A stretch of DNA of 64,000 bases, from NCBI GenBank assembly GCA_028641055.1, contig CM054060.1, positions 164,212,696-164,276,695 of the forward strand, written 5' to 3'. Positions 1-7,788 of the stretch are shown here, piece after piece. Position 1 is the stretch's first letter. Each line of letters starts with the position of its first letter. The DNA comes from Alopecurus myosuroides (taxonomy: Eukaryota > Streptophyta > Magnoliopsida > Poales > Poaceae). A program made the position numbers and the translations under genes. The notes below the pieces were generated by a model. The model was given only the letters and a program-made list of their open reading frames with translations, searched no databases and was not told the DNA's origin.

Positions 1-489
1 CGCCGAAGGAGCCCAGGTGAATGACAGGATCAACCTTCCCGCCTGGAGCCTCCGTGCTCCCACCGGGAAGAACTGGAAGGAGAAGCCCGCCAATGACGAC
101 AACGCCATCGAGATAGAGAAGAGGCTAGGCTGGCTGATAGAGCAAGGCCTCAAGAATGATGATCCGGTGGCTTGCTGGATTCAGTGCCGAGTGCTGCCTC
201 TGCAGGAGCGCTGCCATCTCATGTGCTACATGGGAGGCCCCCGCGACTGCACCAGGACGACAACCATCGAGATCGACAACATCGACGTTCCCGGGCACGC
301 AAGGGCCATCTTGATGACAGGCCTCAGCGACAATTGGCAGTACGGGTTCGTCCCGTATAGCCGCACGAAGCCGATTGAGCGGGTACGTCCTCCTTACTCT
401 GTTTCTGCATATGCTTTCCGAGTAGGTAATTCTTCTTCTTGCCGCGAGTAGCAATTGCGTTCTGCACCGAGTAGGATACTTAGCCGAAT

Positions 490-718
490 CACCTAGGCTT
501 AGTGTGTTTTGCACTCGCACGCCTTGTCGGGTAGCCTACTCGGGAACAATTCTTAGGCTTAGTGTGCTTTGCGCCTGCACGCCCTTCCGTGTAGGATATT
601 CTACAATCAAGCTTAGGCCTCGTATGCTTTGTGTTTGCACGCCTATCCGGGTAGAAACAATCAGTGAGCTGCCTAGGCTTAGTGTGCTTTGTGTTTGCAC
701 GCCTATCCGAGTAGAATT
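490..718 (+). repeat. Four degenerate ~60-bp tandem units in intron 1 of the antisense gene
   Basis: Four copies of a unit built as CTTAGGCTTAGTGTGCTTTG, then TGTTTGCACGCC, then a CCGGGTAG or CCGAGTAG box begin near 495, 553, 612 and 674. Spacing is close to 60 bases. The same kind of array sits in intron 1 of the copy in element B (about 44160-44390), so it belongs to the family and is not a local accident. Confidence 0.75.
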
Positions 719-1842
719 TCTTCCTGTTACTCGGCTAATCTGTGACCCTTCTATGTTTTTCAGATCCTTACTCGCCAGAAAATTGAAAGCTGCGAGCGCT
801 TCGATGGCAACTTCTCTGCCGATCGCGAGGAGGACGATGTGCCCTCCTTCGATGCCGCGGATCAGATCAATCTCCCACGCTCCCCCACAACAGAGAAACG
901 CGAGGCCGAATCATCTCTCCGCGACTGGCCGGAGGACGAATCTGAAGGTAATTGCGCATTTGCTTTGCTTGTTCTCAAGAAACACCAATCCACCGATTAT
1001 TGTTTCTGACTTGCTCCTTTTCTTTCCTCTGTCCGCAGATGATGTTGCTGACAAGAACGAGGATGAGGACGAAGACGAGAACAAGGACGATGCGGTCCTT
1101 GTCGTCAGACCTCTGTCCGTCGCAGCCCCCAACACCCGCAAGCGGACTGGCAGTGACGCCCAAGGGCCTCCAGCCAAGAAGAAGAAGCCAGTCGAGAAGC
1201 AGAAACCGACCAAGGCAGTCGCGAAGAGATTAAGGCGGACGCTCCCTTCCACCACTGCGTAAGTTTTCTTCTCGGTCGTCTCTCCTCTCGCGCTGTGCTG
1301 TTTTCCCCAATCTGCTTCTATTTTCTGATTCTTTCTTTCTCGGCAGCCCTGCCATGGACGCGAATGCCGTTCTCGCGCCCGACCAGGCCAATAAACCACC
1401 AGTACCTCTGATCAATCTTGACGATGAGGAGGACGACGCCACCAACACCCAGGGAGCAGAAGCAGAACAGCAGAACCGTGCATCATCAGCAGCACGGGAC
1501 ACTGTTGCTCATCAGGACAAAGCGCCTTCTCCTCCAGCCAGCAATGCTGAGGAGAATCAGGACCAGGAGATGCAGGACACCGCCACCCACGAGCGGCCAG
1601 ACGCAGAGCAAGAGCAGCCCACCACCGGGGCTGCCGCACAAGAGAATCCCGCTGGCGAGCAGCGGGTAGAGGACGCCACCACCACGGATGCCACCATGGC
1701 GGACGTCTACCCACTGAGCGACGTGCAGTCAGGCGCCACACCGAGTAGCGCCCAGCCGATTGGTGCACCAGATAGTGCGCCCCTGGCGCCGCCAACTGAT
1801 CCTGCCAGGCAGCAGGCCCTAGATGCCCTGAGGGATGAAGTT

Positions 1843-2040
1843 GACAGAAGAACAGCCGAGAAAGAAGCTGCCGAGAAGGCCGAGGCTGAAAAAGAGGCAG
1901 CCGAGAAGAAAGCCGCCGAGAAGGCCGAGGCCGAGAAAGAGGCAGCCGAGAAGGAAGCCGCCGAGAAGGCGAAGGCGAGAGCTGAGGGAAAGAAGCTCGA
2001 AGATCCCGAGAAGCAGAGAGCCGAAAAAGAGAAGACGAAG
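1843..2040 (+). repeat. Coding repeat for Ala-Glu-Lys coiled coil
   Basis: Imperfect tandem codon blocks based on GCCGAGAAGGCCGAGG encode runs of A-E-K-E-A-A-E-K type in exon 4 of the antisense gene. The heptad-like alternation of charged and alanine residues predicts a long alpha-helix or coiled coil. Element B has a different, proline/alanine-rich filler at the equivalent position. Confidence 0.75.
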
Positions 2041-3521
2041 AAACGGGCCAGAGATCAGAATCAAATGCCGCCGCCAGCCTCGGGTGGAGCACTGGTGATT
2101 CGAGAATCCGTCCCGGTTGCCACTGCGACCACTGCCGCCGCCATCGCAGCTGGCCAACCTTGCTTCCCGGACTACATGGTTAAGGTTAGCCATCAAAACA
2201 CCATCGGCTTCTCTCCCAAGGATAAGCAGCTAGCCCTTCTGAGGGGAAGAAAGGCCGTAGCCGTGAACTCCCCTCCCCCAGATCCAAATCAGAACCAGTC
2301 CGTCACTATTGCTTCTCGGGGAGTCCAAGATCCAACGATAAAATCCAGAAGTCTCGAGCAGGTGCTGGATACCGTTGGCTATATCGACGCCAAATGGGAC
2401 AGCAAGGTTCTTGGCACGGACAACTGGCACGGCCTTGGTCTCGGCGCAATCGACCATATGCGCGTCGACTGGAACAAAGTGGATCTGGGATACAAGCCCA
2501 TGACCGTCTCCACCGACACCGCCACTCTCGCTGCCAAGATGTTCCTGCACCGCAAGAACGCTGAGGACATCGAGCAATCCTATGCAGTAAGTTTCACTTG
2601 TCCTTCTCTGAGTTGAATTTTTCTTCTCTTCTATTCGCCTTCATTCTTCTTTACCATCACCCAATCCCCGAGATTCTGGCCGAGTAGGCGAATGCTCTTC
2701 CGAGTAGCCGCCTTCTCGGGTTGAATCTTTCACTTCTGCGTTTAACTTGTTTTCTTCTCGCTTCTCAGGATAGCGTCCTGAAGCGGACCAATTTATACCG
2801 CGTGCTTCTCTGGAATCACTCTATCGCCAGGAGGCGAATCGCTGCTTTGGAGAAGGAAAAGGCAGCTGCGGAGGCTGCGAGTAAGAATGCCAACGACAGC
2901 ACTCAGCAGCTGGCTGAAGTGAAAGGTACGCTTTTAGCTATGCGGTTACTGCGTTTCTTGTTTACGCCCGCGTCTGCTTTCTTTTGCGCTAACCTTTCCT
3001 ACTCTGCAGAGAACCTGAAGAACTTGGCTGAGGAGCACGAGAAGTGCCGTGCGTTTGTGGAGAACGCCGAGGCCACCATCAAGAAGTTAGAAGGTGAGTA
3101 GCCGTCTTCTCGGAATCATTCTTGTTTCTGTTTCTTCTCTGCTTCTCTACTAATCTTGTCTGTCTCTCCGCAGAAGATCATAAGTTGTTTGTTGAAGAAC
3201 ATCAAGACTGCGTCAAACCAGGAGCACATCGACACCGCCCCACTCGACTTCGGCACCTCTTCAGGGGCCGCTCTTGACGACACGATGCCCGCCCCCAGCC
3301 GAGCCTCCGGTTCCTCTACAGCTCCAGGGCCCATCTCGGTGGCCACGGCCACTTCTAACCCGGCAGCCACCGAGCAGGACGTCGAGATGAACGAATCTGC
3401 CACCATCCAGTCGGATGCGGATGCCACCCATGCCAGTGCCGAGGAAGATGCGGCAGCCAGGGCCACCACAGAAGATGCAGCAGCCAATGCCGGCACTGTC
3501 AACACTGCCACCTCCACCTGA

Positions 3522-4191
3522 TTTTACCTGCATACTTTTTTACTCGAACATTTATCAGATCCCCGGGATGCCGGGAGCAGATGTAATAGACTATCTTTGT
3601 TTTGCTTGCTACTCAGTTTTTATGCCCACTCTGTTTATTTCAACATTAATCAATTTGAGCAACACTGGCTCAATGCCGAGTTGCGTTTCCATGCGAGTCC
3701 CCGAGTTGCTTTCCTTATTCACCCTATCTTTTCATCTCTGCTCTACCCGCAACTTGTTGCTTTTTTGGTATTCGAGTCACAAGAATCAAAGAGTAGAGCT
3801 GCAAATTCTTAGCCGCTAGAAACAATCATGATAACGCAGCCCACCACTTAGCCGAGAAGACGAAACAGGAAACAAAGGTAATAAACAACCTACTCGGTTC
3901 CTGCACTTTTTCTTCCTTAGCGATTTTCTTGTGCTCAGTGACCTTTTGCTTGTTCTCTTGCTTGCCATGAAGCCGGGTTTCGGACAGCAGCAGAGTCGAA
4001 GAGTTGGCATATAGGTTTAGACACAGTACTCAATACGCTTATGAGTTTCGAAGTGAAGCAACCGAGTAGGAAAACAGTAAAGCCGAGTAAAGACACTTAG
4101 AGCAATTTTGGACGAGGGCAGTCCCCGAGAACAATTTCAGATTGCAGAGTAGAATTTCAACTCGGATAAGAGGGTACATACACATCTTTGC
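3522..4191. other. 670-bp convergent spacer between antisense gene and pol of element A
   Basis: This spacer lies between the stop of the plus-strand gene and the stop of the minus-strand integrase frame. It holds no coding potential. It contains a block TTTATCAGATCCCCGGGATG just after the plus-strand stop, a GCGAGTCCCCGAGTTGC box near 3700 and a GAGGGCAGTCCCCGAG box near 4110. The equivalent spacer of element B is also exactly 670 bp and has all three, so it probably carries 3' ends (polyadenylation) for both transcription units. Confidence 0.6.
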
Positions 4192-6381
4192 TTACGAATG
4201 AAAACGACGAAGTAGAGCTACATTCCAAGGGCGCTTGGTTTCCTCTCCAGCTTTATCTGCCCTGTTCGCCTGCGACGGGCGCACATCTACAAGGTAGTAC
4301 GCATCATTGTGCAGCGCTTTGCTCACAATAAAAGGCCCCTCCCATGGAGGAGACAATTTGTGCATCCCGGCTGTGCGTTGCACAAGCCTAAGGACCATGT
4401 CTCCTTCTCGGAAAACCCTTGGGTTCACCTTTCGGCTATGATAACGCCGCAGGTTTTGCTGGTAGATAGCCGAACGTGACAGAGTCAGCTCTCTTGCTTC
4501 TTCAAGCAGGTCAACGTCGTCTTCTCGAGCTTCTCTCGCCTCCACCTCAGTGTAGAGGGATACTCGGGGGGAGTCATGCTCTAAGTCTATTGGCAACACG
4601 GCCTCAGCCCCGTATACCAAGAAGAATGGCGTGTAGCCGGTTGACCGGTTAGGGGTAGTCCTTAGACTCCACAACACCGCTGGCAACTCTTCTAGCCAAC
4701 ACCCAGGTGTTTTCAGCAGTGGCTCAATCAGCCTTGGCTTTATGCCTGCCAGTACCATTCCATTTGCTCTCTCAACTTGCCCATTGGAGGCAGGGTGCGC
4801 GACTGACGCAACGTCTAGTCGGATATGCTTATCTCTGCAGAATCGCACCATTGCCCCCTCTGCAAAGTTGGTGCCGTTGTCGGTGATGATACTGTGCGGG
4901 TAGCCATATCTCATGATCACATCCTTTACGAACTTCACTGCTGTGACCCCATCGCACTTCCAAATAGGCTTCACTTCAATCCACTTGGTGAACTTGTCCA
5001 CCATGACCAAGATATGTGTCATATTGCCTTTAGCCGGCTTGAAGGGGCCAACCATATCCAAGCACCAAACAGCAAACGGCCATGTGATAGGAATTGTTTT
5101 TAACTCGGAAGCAGGCATGTGAATCTTACTTGCGAACATCTGGCAGCCATTGCACTTTCTCACAATATCTTCAGCTTGCTGCAGTGCAGTGAGCCAGTAG
5201 AAGCCATGCCGAAAAGCTTTCTTGACCAATGCCCGAGAAGAGGCGTGATGCCCGCATTCTCCTTGGTGTATCTCCACCAGAATTTCTTCTCCCTCTTCCG
5301 GGCTCACACATCGTTGCAGCACGCCAGTGGCACTTCTTTTGTGCAGCACATCTCTGACTATGGTGTAGCCCTTGGACCTTCTCTGAATCTGCCTCGCAGT
5401 CACCTCATCTTCAGGCAAAGTGCCGTCCCTTAGAAAGGATAATATGGGCATAGCCCAACTCGGTGTCTCCCGTATGGGAAACACTGGTTCGTCCAGTTCC
5501 ATTGGGACAGGCTCTTGCGGTTGTACAGGAGGAGCAGGAGCGCTTCTTTGCAGCCCAGACCGATTGGCGAGAACTTCTTCAATGAATGCGACAGCCTCTG
5601 GGTTGAGGGCGGCAGTCCCCGAGTACGGAGTGGCAGTCCCCGAGTAAGGAGTGGCAGTCCCCGAGTAGGGAATGGCAGTCCCTGAGTACGGAGTGGCAGT
5701 CCCCGAGTTGGGAGTGGCAGTCCCCGAGTACGGAGTGGCAGTCCCCGAGTAGGGAATGGCAGTCCCCGAGTTGGGAATGGCAGTCCCCGAGTAGAGGACG
5801 GCTGTCCCCGGGTTCCCTGCAGCACTCTCCCAGTCAATCTCCATTGGGTCAGATTCTTCACTTGGCAGGGAAGGAACAAAGATGGATTCCGAGTTGGGGG
5901 AAGGTTTGATGGATGGCTTCCTCAAATGCTCCAAGGCGATTCCCGCCGGGATGGATTGCCGAGAAGATCCCAACTTGGACAACTCATCTGCTGCTTCGTT
6001 CTCTGCTCGGTGAATGTGCTGAAACTCACAGCCTTCGAAGAACCCAGTCATTGACTGCACCAGGAAGCGATACGATGCCATGTTGGCATCCAAAGCATCC
6101 CAGGTACCTGAGACTTGCTGCACCACCAGATCTGAATCACCATAGCATATAATGCGCTGCACACCAACCTCCTTTGCTACTCGCAAACCATGCACCACTG
6201 CCTCGTACTCGGCTACATTGTTGGATGCCTTGAAATGAATCTGCAGCACATATTTGAGCTGATCTCGCTTGGGTGACGTAAGCACAACACCAGCGCCAAG
6301 GCCTTCTTTCACCTTTGAGCCATCAAAGTGCATCTTCCAGTAATTTGAAACTGGAGCAGGAGGTTCATACTGCATCTCGGC
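4192..6381 (-). CDS. Archaeal-type RNase H and integrase of element A
   Basis: The 727-residue frame has two parts. Residues ~10-140 form a second RNase H with intact acidic residues in FDGS, AEYEA, GDSDL and NEAADEL, as expected for the active aRNH of the Tat clade, which degrades the RNA strand of the hybrid. After a variable proline/serine linker comes integrase: an H-x4-H and C-x2-C zinc domain, then the core with D (LDMVGPF), D (TDNGTNF) and E (NGQVERAN), and a C-terminal GPF-type module (WEGPFIV). All catalytic residues are present. The frame is separated from RT only by the nonsense codon at 6382-6384, so in an intact relative this is one continuous pol protein. Confidence 0.92.
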   Translation of the reverse strand, partial: AEMQYEPPAPVSNYWKMHFDGSKVKEGLGAGVVLTSPKRDQLKYVLQIHFKASNNVAEYEAVVHGLRVAKEVGVQRIICYGDSDLVVQQVSGTWDALDANMASYRFLVQSMTGFFEGCEFQHIHRAENEAADELSKLGSSRQSIPAGIALEHLRKPSIKPSPNSESIFVPSLPSEESDPMEIDWESAAGNPGTAVLYSGTAIPNSGTAIPYSGTATPYSGTATPNSGTATPYSGTAIPYSGTATPYSGTATPYSGTAALNPEAVAFIEEVLANRSGLQRSAPAPPVQPQEPVPMELDEPVFPIRETPSWAMPILSFLRDGTLPEDEVTARQIQRRSKGYTIVRDVLHKRSATGVLQRCVSPEEGEEILVEIHQGECGHHASSRALVKKAFRHGFYWLTALQQAEDIVRKCNGCQMFASKIHMPASELKTIPITWPFAVWCLDMVGPFKPAKGNMTHILVMVDKFTKWIEVKPIWKCDGVTAVKFVKDVIMRYGYPHSIITDNGTNFAEGAMVRFCRDKHIRLDVASVAHPASNGQVERANGMVLAGIKPRLIEPLLKTPGCWLEELPAVLWSLRTTPNRSTGYTPFFLVYGAEAVLPIDLEHDSPRVSLYTEVEAREAREDDVDLLEEARELTLSRSAIYQQNLRRYHSRKVNPRVFREGDMVLRLVQRTAGMHKLSPPWEGPFIVSKALHNDAYYLVDVRPSQANRADKAGEETKRPWNVALLRRFHS
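5612..5815 (-). repeat. 21-bp minisatellite inside pol (9 full copies plus partial)
   Basis: Nine consecutive 21-base units (5612-5800) and a partial tenth share the core GCAGTCCCCGAGTA. They read in frame on the minus strand as seven-residue units of the form S-G-T-A-x-P-Y/N. They lie in the linker between the second RNase H and integrase. Since 21 is divisible by three, copy-number change keeps the frame. Element B has only about five copies at the same place. Confidence 0.93.
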
Positions 6382-6384
6382 CTA
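6382..6384 (-). other. Nonsense codon in pol of element A (Trp to TAG)
   Basis: The minus-strand frame reads EFLVD, TAG, AEMQYEP. Element B at the same position has TGG (EFLVDWAE). A single G-to-A change therefore created this stop between the two RNase H domains. It is private to A, unlike the amber at 7786-7788, and would cut off the second RNase H and integrase. Confidence 0.9.
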
Positions 6385-7785
6385 GTCCACAAGAAACTCC
6401 GCCAGGACCTGAGACTTGATGGCTTCTCTTCTCGCATACGCGGGAGCGTACGCGGCTAGCTCGATTGCCCACTTGGCTACTCTGCCACTCGCCTCCTTAT
6501 TGCCCATGATATCCGAGATGGGAGCAGAGCTCACGACAGTGATGGGGTGCTCCTGGAAATAATGTTTCAGCTTCCTGGCGCCCAGGTACACACCATATGT
6601 CATCTTCTGGTAGTGCGGATAGTTTTGCTTAGAGCTGGATAGCACTTCACTGAGATAATAGACTGGGCGCTGCACACTCTTGCCTTCTTCTTCTCGCTCC
6701 ACCACTATCACCACGCTGACTACTCGGTTAGTCGCAGCAATGTACAACAGCATAGGCTCCTTGGGTAGCGGACTGGCCAAGACAGGAGCACTAGCCAGCA
6801 TTGCTTTCAGCTCACTAAATGCCACGTCCGCTTGCGGAGTCCAGACAAACTTGTCACTTTTCTTCATCAGCTGGTATAGAGGCAGAGCCTTCTCGCCCAT
6901 TCGGCCCAGAAAACGGCTCAGAGATGCCAGACAACCCGTGAACTTCTGCACATCTTTCAGTGATCTCGGTAAAGACATGCTCTCAATAGCTTTTATCTTA
7001 GAAGGGTTGGCTTCAATGCCCCGACTAGAAACCAGAAAGCCGAGTAGCTTTCCAGCCGGTACACCAAAGGTGCATTTGCTCGGATTCAGTTTCATTTTGT
7101 ACTTGCGTAGGTTAGCAAAGGTTTCCTCCAGGTCGGCAAGCAGAGTATGTGTTTTATTCGTTTTGATGAAAATGTCATCTACGTACACCTGCACATTCTT
7201 GCCGAGCTGGTCGTGCAAGCATTTCTGCATGCATCTCTGATAGGTTGCACCCGCATTCCTCAAGCCAAAACACATGACACGATAGCAATAAGCCCCGTAC
7301 GGGGTAATGAAAGCAGTCTTTATTTGATCAGCAGGGTTGAGTGCAATCTGGTGGAAACCAGAGTAGGCATCTATGAAAGACAGCAGTTCACAACCAGCAG
7401 TGGAATCGATCACCTGATCGATGCGAGGTAGCGGGAAAGAATCCTTGGGGCATGCCTTGTTCAAGTCGGTGTAGTCGACGCACATGCGCCATGCGGTGGC
7501 AGCCTTGGGATCCTCCTTCTTCTTCTCGACCATGACCGGGTTGGCTAGCCAATCCGGATGCAGCACCTCCATGATGAAATTGCTTATCAGTAACTTGGTG
7601 ATCTGATCACCAATGGCCTTCCTTCTCTCATCTCCGAAACGGCGCATAGCCTGCTTCACTGGCTTGGCGTCAGGACGCACATGCAAAGAGTGCTCAACCA
7701 ACTCCCTCGGGACTCCTGGTAGATCTTCATTGGTCCAGGCAAACACATCCCGATTCTCACGGAGGAAGTGGATGAGCGCGCTTTC
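6385..7785 (-). CDS. Reverse transcriptase and degenerate first RNase H of element A
   Basis: This frame follows the amber codon at 7786-7788 with no shift, starting ESALIHFLREN. It contains RT: WRMCVDYTDLNKACPKD, the fingers/palm motif FIDAYSGFHQI and the active site VYVDDIFI, then the thumb and connection. The last ~130 residues are the classical gypsy RNase H fold, but the usual first catalytic Asp (normally in a TDAS-type motif) is replaced in LYIAATNRVV, and the Glu of the next motif is missing (QNYPHYQKM). This fits the known loss of activity of the first RNase H in Tat elements. No ATG start is expected because translation would come by readthrough from gag-protease. Confidence 0.92.
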
Positions 7786-7788
7786 CTA
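7786..7788 (-). promoter_or_regulatory. In-frame amber codon between protease and RT (candidate readthrough site)
   Basis: The codons on the minus strand are AAA TAG GAA, with the same frame open on both sides. The identical nine bases occur at the same protein position in element B (52325-52327) and in the distantly related element C (58383-58385). Private stops elsewhere are not shared between the elements, so selection or functional use of this stop is the simplest explanation. Stop suppression is known as a way to set the Gag:Pol ratio in some retroelements; its use here is inferred. Confidence 0.75.

Larger units (their letters stand above)
2..3521 (+). pseudogene. Antisense multi-exon gene of element A ('putative gypsy type transposon' family), internally deleted
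   Basis: This gene runs opposite to gag-pol. Exons inferred from GT-AG sites and reading phase are 2-382 (open to the left), 764-947, 1039-1258, 1347-2586, 2769-2925, 3010-3093 and 3174 onward. Exons of 184, 157 and 84 nt have exactly the same lengths in element B. The first exon is the C-terminal part of the grass retrotransposon-associated domain of Pfam type PF04195 (family recognition; full domain visible in B). The middle is acidic with a KRTG..PPAKKK basic patch like a nuclear localisation signal, followed by an alanine/glutamate/lysine coiled coil. In the last exon the frame breaks near 3225-3235. B carries roughly 900 nt more coding sequence at this point, so A has an internal deletion. 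The gene then ends in the same alanine/threonine-rich tail as B. Molecular function is unknown. Confidence 0.8.

Noticed and set aside
911..1399. Minus-strand frames opposite the antisense gene of A
   Set aside because: Serine/arginine-rich mirror of an acidic coding exon; they cross exon-intron borders of the plus-strand gene and show no known domain.
5612..5815. CRISPR-like array of 21-bp repeats
   Set aside because: Units are directly adjacent without spacers, are in frame with pol, and this is a plant genome; it is a coding minisatellite.
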